This document shows positions 43,035 to 53,133 of a stretch of 64,000 nucleotides of DNA, in pieces. The stretch lies in the NCBI RefSeq assembly GCF_000835495.1, contig NW_015622541.1, positions 4,340,001-4,404,000 on the forward strand. The letters are read 5' to 3'. A program made the position numbers and the translations under genes. Position 1 is the stretch's first letter; each line of letters starts with the position of its first letter. This DNA is from Cladophialophora immunda (taxonomy: Eukaryota; Ascomycota; Eurotiomycetes; Chaetothyriales; Herpotrichiellaceae). Below the pieces are notes generated by a model. That model ran no database searches, was not told the origin of the DNA, and saw only the letters and a list, made by a program, of their open reading frames with translations.

Positions 43035-43829
43035 TCAATCGTTGCCCTGAGCTTGTGGCAGGGCATCAGCGACCAGTGAATCACCTAGGATCTCCAATGT
43101 TCTTTTGTATATCCTCGATAGTCCAAGCGATATGGACATGTTCTGCGGTTGATCGTCCTCCTCCTCTGTATCCTTGTCCTCGTCCTCTGTCTCCGTCTCG
43201 GAAAGATCGTGTGTGTGCGTATCGTGACCACTCTCCGAAGCTGCGTTCACAGCCGCGACCCGGGTCTCCTCGATCAGCGACTTGATGCGAACCTTTTCCG
43301 TCATTGAGACGTGGTAGGGCATGGTGGTTGCGGCGGTGCCGTTCTCCGAGGGCTGTAATAGAGTCGCAAAGCCCTGATCAATCTTGCTCGTGAGAGGAAA
43401 CACCGAGGTCGAGAAGGGGAAAGCCTCAAGATAGGAACAAGCCAGTCCGGCGAGAGACAGGAGGTAGGGAATCTGGATGGTTGGCGTGCCACTGATCCAC
43501 ACTACATCCACGAGAGGATCAACATCGGCCACAAACTCGTCGTAGGTCGTGTAGCCGGGTGTGTCATCTTTCTCGAGCCCCTCGTGACTGAACTTTTTGG
43601 CATATCTCCGTGTGATCTTCAAAATGCGATCGTCCAAGTAGTTGATCAGGGCAATCTCTTTCTGCGACCCAGGCTGCAGACGGTGCGAACGCGGGGTTGG
43701 GAGAGCAGATGTTCGGTTCCCTGTCGAGGCGGTGCTCGTGGCAGGAGAGGCTGCGGAAGCAGGGGGAGTTGGTAGAGGATGATTCTGTGAACGATCCATT
43801 CTCGTAGGGAACAGGGTCGTCATCACCAT
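43035..43829 (-). CDS. Conserved Pezizomycotina protein of unknown function
   Basis: A single exon of 264 residues if the first ATG (43829) is used; ATG 43799 (MDRSQNHPLPTPPASAASP) is an equally good start. The N-terminus is Pro/Ser-rich. The folded part is about residues 55-215: LINYLDDRILKITRRYAKKF, YTTYDEFVADVDPLVDVVWI, then SGTPTIQIPYLLSLAGLACS. The last third is acidic (ETETEDEDKDTEEEDDQ) before a short helix. Homologues are common in filamentous fungi; some databases label them as meiotic recombination proteins, but no RecA fold or Walker motif is visible here, so I give no function. An in-frame IPYLL-containing hydrophobic helix could be an internal core rather than a membrane segment. 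Confidence 0.75.
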   Translation of the reverse strand: MVMTTLFPTRMDRSQNHPLPTPPASAASPATSTASTGNRTSALPTPRSHRLQPGSQKEIALINYLDDRILKITRRYAKKFSHEGLEKDDTPGYTTYDEFVADVDPLVDVVWISGTPTIQIPYLLSLAGLACSYLEAFPFSTSVFPLTSKIDQGFATLLQPSENGTAATTMPYHVSMTEKVRIKSLIEETRVAAVNAASESGHDTHTHDLSETETEDEDKDTEEEDDQPQNMSISLGLSRIYKRTLEILGDSLVADALPQAQGND

Positions 43830-44527
43830 CAGGTTGTGATTGGTTTCAAAGTACAGGTTGTCTCAGGTTAAATAGGATGTCGATAGCCATGGCAGACGTG
43901 AAACCACCCTCTTGGATGTCAAGAGTCTCAACCGTGAGCTATATACTCTCCAGACACAGGAAAACAGGGAAAAGATGGAATTGTGAAGCCAACAGAACTG
44001 CAGATAGTCAGGCCACCGCGGTCAGAGGACCTTGTCGTCCTTCCTCGGCGGCGGCGGCGGCGAGCGGCGCCTTTTCAAATGACGCAACAAAAGACACAGC
44101 AACAACACCGACTTTGCTGGGTCCGCGGACAGATTGAGTTCCTCATCAGCTCACCATTGTCCAGCAACGTTGAAAATTTGCTAGGTACATCGACAGCGGA
44201 TGACCCGAGAGCCCCCCTTGATGAGGTCACATTTACAGGGCATCATGCAGCTTCTATGCCTGTCGCGAGGAAACAAGAACCTCTACAAACATTGTCCCGA
44301 AACACCGAAGCCCATGATTTAACCTCCGTGCCTCTGCCCAAAGATCAAGGCGAGGGGCTGTTGTGTGTCCAGCGAGCCCGGTACAAGCTGAATGTGCTTA
44401 TAGGCTATGTCGTTCCTCTCCTCGACAGGGTCTCCACCTCATCCCTCACCTCAACGCTTACATTGTAGGTAATAGCAAAAAAAGAAGTCAGAGAATAGTC
44501 CCTATATTGAAGTGAGGGCTCTCCAGA
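43830..44527. promoter_or_regulatory. Divergent intergenic region upstream of the lactonase gene
   Basis: This 698-bp stretch separates divergent starts. A 161-codon plus-strand frame at 43983-44468 has no recognisable content. It must hold the lactonase promoter. No motif was singled out. Confidence 0.4.
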
Positions 44528-45610
44528 ATGTCCTCTCAGCAGGACAGCGGCGCTTCCAGATACATCGTAGACTCCCACATCCACCTCTACGCAGCATCGC
44601 ACATCCCGTCGCTGAACTGGACCGGCGACCTCGCAGCAGACCATCCACTGAACCGACAGTACTCCCTCGACGAGTATCGCGGCGCCACCCGGGACCGATC
44701 CCAAGAGCTCCGCGGCTTCGTCTTCCTCGAGACAGACCGCAAATCAGGGCTGCGAGATACGCAATGGCAGGACGCTCTCGAGGAAGTGGACTTTCTGTTC
44801 AGGATCGCCCGAGGCAGCCCGCGAGAAGGCGAAGGCCACCGACCAGAAGACGGCGGGCTGGTCCTGGGGATCGTGCCGTGGGCTCCAGTGCCAGCCGGTG
44901 CAACAGCGCTCGCGAAATACGTTGGACAAGTCCAAGAGCGCGCGGGCGAGGAGTGGCCTCTCGTCAAGGGATTTCGGTATCTCGTCCAGGATAAGCCCGC
45001 CGGGGTGATGCTCCAGGAACAGTTCATTGAAGGGCTGCAATGGCTGGGCGGTCACGGTCTCACGTTCGACCTGGGCGTCGACGCCCGGTCCGGCGGGATA
45101 CACCAGCTCCAGGAAGCATGCACGATGATGGAGCGAGTCTATGCCGGCGGGAACGGCCTGAGAATCATCATCAACCATTTCTGCAAGCCGAACCTGCGGC
45201 TGTCTGCTCGCGAAGCCCTCGCGAACGGCGGCCACCCGGACTTTACGGAATGGAAAGACTGCATCGAGCAGATGGGCCGACACGAGTCAACCTACATGAA
45301 ACTCTCGGGCTTTTTTTCAGAGCTGCCGGAGCAAGACGAAAGCAGTCCTCCAGATGTCGCGGCTCTTGTCGAGCGCACGAAGCCCTGGGTCGACGTCGTC
45401 TTCAAAGCCTTCGGCCCTTCGAGGATAATGTTCGGCTCCGACTGGCCGGTGTGCAATGTCGGCGGTCCCGGCGTGGTCAAATCATGGAGTCACTGGCACG
45501 AGCTGGTGGAAGCGATACTCGCCTCGCAGGAGTTAACAGCCGACGAGCAAGCACAGATCTGGTCTGGCACGGCAGTCAAAGCATACGGTATCAATTTACC
45601 CGTTTCATAA
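44528..45610 (+). CDS. Amidohydrolase-2 family lactonase, probable L-rhamnono-gamma-lactonase
   Basis: A single exon of 360 residues. It has the amidohydrolase-2 / COG3618 layout: VDSHIHLY (HxH metal motif, residues 15-19), FVFLETDR, WPLVKGFRYLVQDK, GLTFDLGVDAR near residue 180, RIIINHFCKP (metal/catalytic His) and the C-terminal MFGSDWPVCN with the conserved Asp. Enzymes of this family open sugar-acid lactones such as L-rhamnono-, L-fucono- and L-galactono-lactone. Because the window also has an L-rhamnonate dehydratase and a sugar-dehydrogenase-like SDR, the second step of the non-phosphorylating L-rhamnose pathway is the best guess (LRA2/lraB type). Family certain; substrate inferred from context. 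It is convergent with the SDR, stops 105 bp apart. Confidence 0.87.
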   Translation: MSSQQDSGASRYIVDSHIHLYAASHIPSLNWTGDLAADHPLNRQYSLDEYRGATRDRSQELRGFVFLETDRKSGLRDTQWQDALEEVDFLFRIARGSPREGEGHRPEDGGLVLGIVPWAPVPAGATALAKYVGQVQERAGEEWPLVKGFRYLVQDKPAGVMLQEQFIEGLQWLGGHGLTFDLGVDARSGGIHQLQEACTMMERVYAGGNGLRIIINHFCKPNLRLSAREALANGGHPDFTEWKDCIEQMGRHESTYMKLSGFFSELPEQDESSPPDVAALVERTKPWVDVVFKAFGPSRIMFGSDWPVCNVGGPGVVKSWSHWHELVEAILASQELTADEQAQIWSGTAVKAYGINLPVS

Positions 45611-45715
45611 AGTCACCCTGAGCCCCTATTTTTCACCCTCTGTAAGAAATGCGTACATGTGCGTCCACACATAAACAACACCCATATATCAATTCATGAT
45701 GTCCCGCCACCACCT

Positions 45716-46591
45716 TCACTGAAAATTCACAAACGCCCCTCCATCCACCAAGATGGCCGCGCCAGTGACATAGCCGCTCAACTCGGGCTGGGCGAGGAAG
45801 AGGGCGGGCCCGGCCAGATCGTCGGGCTGGCCCAGGCGGCCGAGGGGGATGCGGCCCTCCATGTAGGCCTTCTTGTCGCTGCCGTCCCGGAGGTCGTCGT
45901 CGTTGAGCTGGGTGCGGATCGTGCCGGGGAGCAGGGCGTTGCAGCGGATGCCGTACTTGCCCAGCGCGGCGGCGGCGGACTGCATGAGGCTGAGGACGCC
46001 GGCCTTGGTGGGCGTGTAGTGGCACTGCTGGGCGCCGCCGACGAGGGCCGAGATGGACGAGACGCCGACGATGCTCCCGCCCCGCCGCGGCTCCTCCTGG
46101 CGCGCCATCTGCCGCGCCGCGGCCTGCACGGCGTAGAAGGCGCCCGACAGGTTCGTGTCGACGTGCCGCCGGTAGCTCGCCGGGGCGATCTCGAGGAACT
46201 CCTCGAACTGGCAGATGCCCGCGTTGGAGACGAACGTGTCGAGCCGCCCGAACCGCGCCACCGTCTGCGCCACCAGCTCCGGCCCCGTCTCCGGCAGCGA
46301 GATGTCGCCCGGCACCGTCAGCAGGGGCACATCTTGGAGGTCGTGCACGGCCGCTGCCGCCGCTGTCGACGAGGAAGATAATTGTTGGGGGGAGCGCGAT
46401 TTGATGGCGTCAAATGCCTCGGTGCGCAGCGACGTCAGGAGATCCTCTTCGTCTTTGTTGTGCGACGGCAGGTAGTTGATGGCGACTTTGGCGCCGTGGG
46501 ACAGGAACAGGATGGCCATGGCTCGTCCGATCCCCGTCAATCCCCCGGTTATTGCGCAGACTTGGCCGACGAGAAGGGGCGGGAGCGCCAT
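45716..46591 (-). CDS. SDR oxidoreductase, possible L-rhamnose-1-dehydrogenase
   Basis: A single exon of 291 residues. The Rossmann motif is TGGLTGIG at residues 15-22, then NAGI (FVSNAGICQFEEF), the catalytic Ser in GVSSISA and YTPTKAG with the YxxxK pair, and a C-terminal GYVTGAAILVDGG typical of classical SDRs. The opening MALPPLLVGQVCAITGG with a TGIGRA loop resembles fungal L-rhamnose dehydrogenases (LRA1/lraA). With the lactonase and L-rhamnonate dehydratase nearby, oxidation of L-rhamnose to its lactone is plausible. An extra Ser/Ala-rich loop (about residues 70-85) is unusual and comes from a GCT-type simple repeat. GC content is clearly higher than its neighbours, with strong third-position G/C. 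Confidence 0.82.
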   Translation of the reverse strand: MALPPLLVGQVCAITGGLTGIGRAMAILFLSHGAKVAINYLPSHNKDEEDLLTSLRTEAFDAIKSRSPQQLSSSSTAAAAAVHDLQDVPLLTVPGDISLPETGPELVAQTVARFGRLDTFVSNAGICQFEEFLEIAPASYRRHVDTNLSGAFYAVQAAARQMARQEEPRRGGSIVGVSSISALVGGAQQCHYTPTKAGVLSLMQSAAAALGKYGIRCNALLPGTIRTQLNDDDLRDGSDKKAYMEGRIPLGRLGQPDDLAGPALFLAQPELSGYVTGAAILVDGGAFVNFQ

Positions 46592-49500
46592 TGTGGTCCT
46601 TCGTGATATGGTGTTGTGCAGGATAGTGTGATATTGGTGTGATATCCTATCCTAGGCGTGGATGAGTCGAATGCGTCCGAGATATATTGGATTTCTCACA
46701 CTGTGTAGCGATCTAGTGTGGATAGATAATCGTCAGGCTTGATACCACGTAGACAAGGTCTGATGGCGATGATGATATGCATATGTTCGAATCACTTACA
46801 ATGCTTGGATATGTATATATGTAAGTATATGGTTAGGAGACGTCCCACCGAGATTGGATCTACTCGGGACGGACGCAATTAATCACCAAGATGTGGATCT
46901 TTTGGCTTTTGTTGTCTGTGTGTCTCTTTGCCTTTGCTCCAGAGTTCGTCGAGTATTCGTCCGGGGCCTTCTCTAGACTCGTGCGAGGAGCCAGACTCTG
47001 CTGCATTGGTTGATGGAGAGACGAGGTGGCAATGGGGATGGTGGGAAGAAGTTGCCGCTCTCGGGTGAACATCGCACCGTCGACACCGAGCTGGTCTTGT
47101 CCCTCATTCTGCCCCTCTACGTCCTTCCACCACCGAGTCGAGCAACGAACAAACCACGACTTGGGTCCTCTTGCTGATGCTTCCAATCCGCCTTTGTTCC
47201 CTATCTCCTGACCGCCATGGCGTCATTCGACTGCAACTATGCCCTCCCGGACCACCAGCGTCTTGATGGGCAGACGATCTTGTCTTTGCACTTGTCCGAA
47301 AGAGCTCTCAGAGTCTCAGCTGTGACCAGTTGTCACAGACCAGAGGACTGTTTAGAGCTCCATAATCTCTGTCGTGTTCACCGGGTGTGCATCCGTAAAG
47401 CTGACAGAGAACTTCACATTCACCAAGGTTGGTGAGGAAGACTGACCTTGCAGAACAGATATCTCGACAACATGAGGGATGTGCTTTGGACCGGAGAATA
47501 GATTGCGTTTCACGTGTGGATGGTGCGAGTAAGAAGCAGTGGGGGAAAGGAGACGTAGTTGATGCATATCCAAAGAAAGCTTTCTTGTTTCTGTACCTCT
47601 GTCCAAGAACCAGGTATCAAGTTGAAGAGGAGAATTGCCCATGTCAAATTCCCAGGCTCTTACCAGTGTTGGACAACATCGACACCGTTGCCCACCCTAC
47701 CCATGTCCAACACGTTCTGGCACAAGCATCGGTAGGAAGTAAGCCCATCGGAAAGACCAGGGACAAACGGTCAGACCATTTCGATATTCGAGTTCTTCCG
47801 ACGGCCCAAAGTTCTGCCTCTGGGTCGCCATCAGAGTGAGCATTACCTTGGCAAGTTCTAGCAAATCCCCCTGTGTGTCTTGCCGGAACTGGAACTATCA
47901 AAACGCAAGTTGGCGGTTGATCTCACAAAGGGCGAACTCTCGTTTTGGTGAACGCTTTCCACGAATCGCTGAAGAGGTACAGTCCTCAGGACACCAAGTG
48001 CCGAAAATGTTTGACCAGTTTTCCATCAGCCTCACAACGCTTATGTTCATTCATTCGTCTGCAGGAATGGCGGCAACTGGTAGCGTCCGTATCCCCAATC
48101 GCAGCTGCGAATCTGCTTGTCCATTGGACCGTGGCATCCACGTCTTCGGCCAAGAACCATCTTCAGGAGCTGGCGGGGTTTCTTGCTGAGAGACCCGTTG
48201 CAGTGGTCTTTTGACGAGCCAAGGTCAGAGGGAGGACAGTCCGAGTATACCGCCCCATGAGAGAATCGCCCCTGGGATGGACATGAGCCATAGAACCGAG
48301 AAAGATGGAGCACGTAGGTACAAAGGATTTGGGCTTGCCGTGGCCCTTGCGCACCCAGATGACAAACCGCCGAGGCCCTCCAGGCTGGAGCGGAAGTAGC
48401 AGCAGTAGCCGACCCCAGATCAGGGCATTTGCATGCTTGAAAGTCGCATGACTCGATCTTTTTGACCACGTACCTGCGCTGCTGACCGTACCATAGCCAG
48501 CATGAGCGAGATAGGATTTTGGCCGGTCAAGCGAAAATATCATCTCGCTCATGCTGGCTATAATCTTGAGCCACAGCCACTACCTGGAAAGGCTGGGAGC
48601 AAGGAGGATCGGAAACCCCCAAGAGCCGAGGGATCGATTTAGTCTGGAAACATTCCAGTACAAGCAAATGTACATGCGGTACTGGGTCCAGCGGTGCAAG
48701 GTACCTCCGAATCCTGCTTCCTTTAGCGAGCACGGGAAATCAGGATCCCTGCCTAGGCTCAACCACTGCGGCTGAAGAGAGGGGAGCTGTGGCTTTTCTG
48801 AGCACTATTTTCCGCCCCCATCTGCTGCATCTTGATTTGGAAAAGCTGCGAGCACTTTGATCGCAACTTTTGCGCTCCGTCGTCGTTGCACTTCGGATCT
48901 TACTCTCTGTCTGGCGTAGTATCACTTGTCCAGTGCCATGTAGCGCCGTCCGAGGCTGCAGTAATATCCGGTGGATTGGATGCACCAGTAGTGGACATGG
49001 TCATAGCCGTGAGAGTCCAGCAGTGATTGATTCAAGCAAACGGCGAGTGGCACGGGCTTCGCCAAGTTGGCTGCTCTTTTATGCATTACTCCCGACTCGG
49101 GGAATGTAAGTGTGTCGACTCGAGTCCATGGGCGACGACGGCCGTAATGTGCGTCATCCGCCGTCTTGCGTAGGCCTATGCAGAGACACAAGGGGGACGG
49201 GGAGGAAACGTGCAGTGTGTGGCCCGCTCCGAGGAATCATCGACGTGATCAGTGCCTGTTTCGTGGCCTTTTGGCAGCCCTGTCCTGTCGTGCCCTCGTC
49301 CCTCGGCGCCTTTGCGGTGTGCGAAGATCAGATCCCGTGCTCCGTACAGGGCGAAAACCCGTCAAAAATTCCAAGCCCTGCCACTGTGTCGTGACTGCTT
49401 CAGGCCGAATCTGGGCTTAGGAAGCCTTGCTTGCTGCCTGTCCCCGAGTCGGCAACGGGACAGACAGATATCTAAAAGTAAAGAGGCCGTGGTGGTGGAT

Positions 49501-50423
49501 TTGGTTGCCTGATGATTCTTTGCCTGTTTCGGGCATCCCCGGCCCAAAAAGATGTGCCAGACATCTCTGATACCAACTAATATCTCCGGTCCTCCGATTG
49601 ACAGCTCCCGCTGGAGAGTAATACATATATCATATAGATGACTTAATCCCAAAATACACCTATCCGCAGTCGCTGTCGTAGACTTCATGCTCGTAGTAAT
49701 CATTGTGGCTACGCCCATGCAAGCTTCCCTAATGCTCTGCATAAGGGAAAACCCCAACACCAAAACAAGATCACAGATCTCCAGGAAAGTACCCGGAAAT
49801 AGCGCCCTTGGTTTCCTTTTCATCCGGTGAGATGTACATACTAGGAGACGCCTGCGCCTCGTGGCCCATACGCTCCGGCCCTGATGCCCCTGCGACACCG
49901 GGTCGCCGACCCGGACCTCGCGCCCTCGAAAAAAAAAAAGAAGAGTAGACTGTGACGTGTGTCGAGCGTAGGCATGGCGTAAGGTCGTCAAGTTCATCGA
50001 GTATGGATTCTCAAATAGCCATTTGAAGTGCGCCCTTTTCTGCCAATCGAAAATGCTGCATCATGCCGAGAGCTCCAGTATTTGTCATCCTCGCCGACAT
50101 TGACTTTTTGCCACGAGCTCCCCAATGGGTTCGATGTTTGAGGCTCATCATTGAAGTCTCGGTTCAGCACAAACAGAAAGCTCGACCGCTTGTGGCCGCC
50201 CATTGTAAAAGAAAGCAACACATGATGGGTCATCAGTATCGACCTGCGACCGATGTAGAAAGCGAATGACATGGACATCCAGTTCAGGTGTATCTGCTCA
50301 CTGGCCGGGTAGCGGAAAAGGAGTTCGTTTATACGTCCGGTCCACCGAGAGCAGAAACCGCTCGGGAAAGCTTTTTGCAGCGGGCTCAGGAGAATGGGTC
50401 CAACCTGAAAGAACTCGATGTTT
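46592..50423. other. 3.8-kb gene-poor region with one inverted repeat
   Basis: I find no supported gene between the SDR promoter and 50423. Short frames with patchy hydrophobic stretches occur on the minus strand near 47640-48470 but carry no family motif and no clean splice model. A perfect 20-bp inverted repeat lies at 48493-48561. The stretch could hold a decayed gene. Confidence 0.45.
48493..48561. repeat. Perfect 20-bp inverted repeat with 29-nt spacer
   Basis: Arms 48493-48512 and 48542-48561 are exact reverse complements (ATAGCCAGCATGAGCGAGAT and its complement), with a 29-nt spacer. Pairing stops immediately outside and inside the arms. Transcribed, it would form a strong hairpin. 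Confidence 0.9.
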
Positions 50424-50714
50424 TCACCGGCGGCCAGACGTTGAAGAATAGCCGCCGCTGGAGTACCCAGAATCGTGCCATGGACGACCACCCGAGGGTT
50501 TAGAGTTGGATGGCGATGATGATGATGATGATGATGATGACGATGCTTGGTCCGGACGCCTCTTCGCCGAATGATTTGGGCAGGCAAATCCGACCAGCAC
50601 CGTCTTCTCGGTAGTAGAATGACCTCGTTGACCATATCGCTGGCACGGGTCAACCGAGTGCTTGTGATATAGACAGCGGCACACCGCGTATCTTTCGACG
50701 ATCTGATAGCACAT
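50424..50714 (-). CDS. Small conserved fungal Cys/His-rich protein (MCYQ-type)
   Basis: A single exon of 96 residues from ATG 50714. It starts MCYQIVERYAVCRCLYHKHS and continues with DPCQRYGQRGH, VLVGFACPNHS: regularly spaced Cys and His that could coordinate zinc (C2, C12, C14, H17/H19, C23, H30, C43, H46). Short proteins with this opening are widespread in Pezizomycotina and have no assigned function as far as I know. The second half is a serine run (about 10 Ser) made by a GAT/ATC microsatellite at 50513-50541, then a Gly/Ser/Tyr tail. The frame is open upstream, but this Met matches the usual start of the family. It lies isolated inside gene-poor DNA. Confidence 0.78.
   Translation of the reverse strand: MCYQIVERYAVCRCLYHKHSVDPCQRYGQRGHSTTEKTVLVGFACPNHSAKRRPDQASSSSSSSSSSPSNSKPSGGRPWHDSGYSSGGYSSTSGRR
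50513..50541. repeat. GAT trinucleotide microsatellite coding a Ser run
   Basis: About nine GAT units (one GAC) on the plus strand read as ATC/TCA-type triplets; in the minus-strand gene's frame they give poly-Ser, so length changes stay in frame. Confidence 0.85.
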
Positions 50715-53133
50715 GTTTGCTCTGGTCGTGAAATAGGTGCAGGAATACTTGTACAACGGAGAGAGGTTGCGGAAAGGAGCAAAAACTGTTGCGGACAAAA
50801 TCACTTGAGTCAGGAAAAGAGAAGTTGAAATATGTGCAGGAACGATTGAATACACAATGGTGAGGTGAAGTAGGCAACTGGTGCTTCCAGAGTCTTATAT
50901 CATGGAAGTCATAACGGTAGCCTTAGGAAGCAACCAATCAGTCGACCGATGCAGTTAGGCGGGGAAAATAGGGAAGTAGCGACCCATGGAGTCATGTGTC
51001 GAGGGCCAAAATTGGTCCAATAGGATGACGGGAAGACGTGAATGCTCTGGAAGATGAGAAGTATTCTGCGTAGTCGGTATGGAAACGAACAGGATTCTGC
51101 ATTTCTGGGTTGGAAGGGCGAAGAGCCAACCAACCCCCTGGTCGGCCACGTTTTGAGAATAGAACCGGTACCAATAGCAAGGTCGAGACGAACGATGTCG
51201 ACCAAATAAGAATCCGGCCTGATTTCGAGGACTAAGCCCAGTGATGGCGGCGCAGGGAGGTTGGCATCGAACTCGGAAGATGAGGGGGGGCAACGCTGAG
51301 CAGAGCGGAATGGTGTTGTTTGCGTAGTTGGGACGAGGGGGGACGAGGGAATTTGGGTCCAAAACGTGGTGGTTGATCGATCACCACGCACACGAGATGG
51401 AACGTTTGTTTGATGCAGGAAACAGCAGCTATCCGCGTGCCGAGAGAGCGGGACTCACGTCGTCACCTACCCTGTCATGAACGCAGCCCGACGCAGTGGT
51501 CCCACGAAAGTTGCGGGTTTTTTCTCGATGCAGCATCTGGAGTGTGTTGCTGATTGGGATGGGTCTGAGGCTGAAAGAAGCTTGCACAGATTAGGCGTAG
51601 GGCGGGCGGTGCTGAGAGGTGGTTCTTTCACGACACGACCCAAGACTGAGGGTCTGCCTAGCAGCTAGCAGCCTGAAGCTCTTCATCCGGCCCAAAGAGA
51701 TATCGAATGACGGCGGGAGGAGAACACTAGGAGCCAGGCCGATGGATGAGGGAGTCATTGTGTCAGTGGAACGGAACAGAGCAGAAAGGCCATCTGTGAG
51801 TGGGCATTGGCAGGGCAGAAGGGGGGCGGAAGACTGGGGGGGGACCTTGGGCCAAGGTACCTGCGTAGCCCTGAGCAAGTCTCGGGGAGGAAGACGTGAC
51901 TTGCTTCGCTGAAGATGCTGCATGGACAAGGGACATGGGGGCATCATTTTGCCACATTGGGGGAGAGATCGAAGAGAATAAGGTCAGCAACTCAGTCAGA
52001 GCGATACAGAAAGAGGATAAGAATAAGAGACGGGCGATGACTGATGGTAAGGAACGAGGATGGGATGATGACACGCGGGCGGAAGTGAGAGAGACGATTA
52101 TTCTGGCGCAGTGCGGTCATGTGATGTCACCTGACCGTCTCGGCAATCCGGAGTTATGAGTAGTACGTCATGACGCTAGTATGATTGCACGTCTAGTGGC
52201 GCTCCTAACAGCTGCTAGTGTGCACTAAAGTACTTTAGCAAGGGGCAATAGCACTACCTCGGGAGTACAAAGTACTTGTGCACCACAAAACTCTATCAAA
52301 GGGAAAGTGGAAGCGAACCGGAGCGACAAAGAAAGGAACACAGTGTCATCCCTCTCATCCTCGCTCATCCTTCCATCTCACCCTCGCTCCCCTGGCATCG
52401 CCTTGGACAAACAAATCCTTAGGGCTGAGCAATATTACAAAGTAGTTTTAAACACTCATGAGATCTGCTCTCACCCCCCCGCCATCTCGTCCCGTTGGTC
52501 GGCTCGTAATCTGATGGTTTCGGGGAACCTCTCAAGGCACGTCTAAGGTCACACATAACCGTGGCCATACCCTCATCCTCACCCTATATCGCAAGGCATG
52601 CTCTTTTGTTCATCATTACGACTACTGGGTACTGGCTTTCTCCTGGGTCCTGGCCCCGACTCAACCTATCCCCTTCCGAGGCCTCTTTGCGTCGCCCGAT
52701 CGGGTATCGGGTAAGGCTGACTCGATTCAAAACCTCACCATAACAACGGGTACAAAAATACTATGGGCAGTGTCACGTTGTTCCCCTTCCCCCACCCCCG
52801 TCCTTGCTGACACCATCACACATTCGCTCAGTGCTGTTATTCCAGTCCACTGCAAACAAAGGCCTGTCTCATGGCCGTCGGGAACTTGTCATCCCGAACG
52901 TGTTGCCCCCTCGAAGGTGTGGTTTCGGTTTTGCCTCCCACCAGCCCTAAGGCTTGGGACCAGATTCCAAATCCTCGAGATGAGGCAATGAGAGCGGAAT
53001 TGTCTTTCCTGACAAATCTGCGACTGGAGAAATGCCGTCTGGGGCCTCTCGGTTGGGCAAACCCACCCAGCCCCGGTCATATCATGGCACGTCACAGCAC
53101 ACGCAAACTTTGCCTCTCCGCCAATTCATGGCA
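50715..53133. other. 2.4-kb gene-poor region
   Basis: It holds the upstream region of the small Cys/His protein and the 3' side of the regulator gene. Open frames at 50909-51391 and 51591-52074 (minus) are not recognisable. No mobile element is seen. Confidence 0.45.

Noticed and set aside
43983..44468. 161-codon plus-strand frame upstream of the lactonase
   Set aside because: Low-complexity Arg run and no recognisable domain; lies in a promoter region.
45659..46381. 240-codon plus-strand open frame
   Set aside because: Antisense shadow of the SDR gene, with Arg/Glu-rich filler sequence.
47429..47901. Possible gene fragments on both strands
   Set aside because: No motif, no consistent splice model; kept only as a hint of decayed sequence.
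49362..49997. 211-codon minus-strand frame
   Set aside because: Arg/Thr-rich mixture without domains or conserved motifs.
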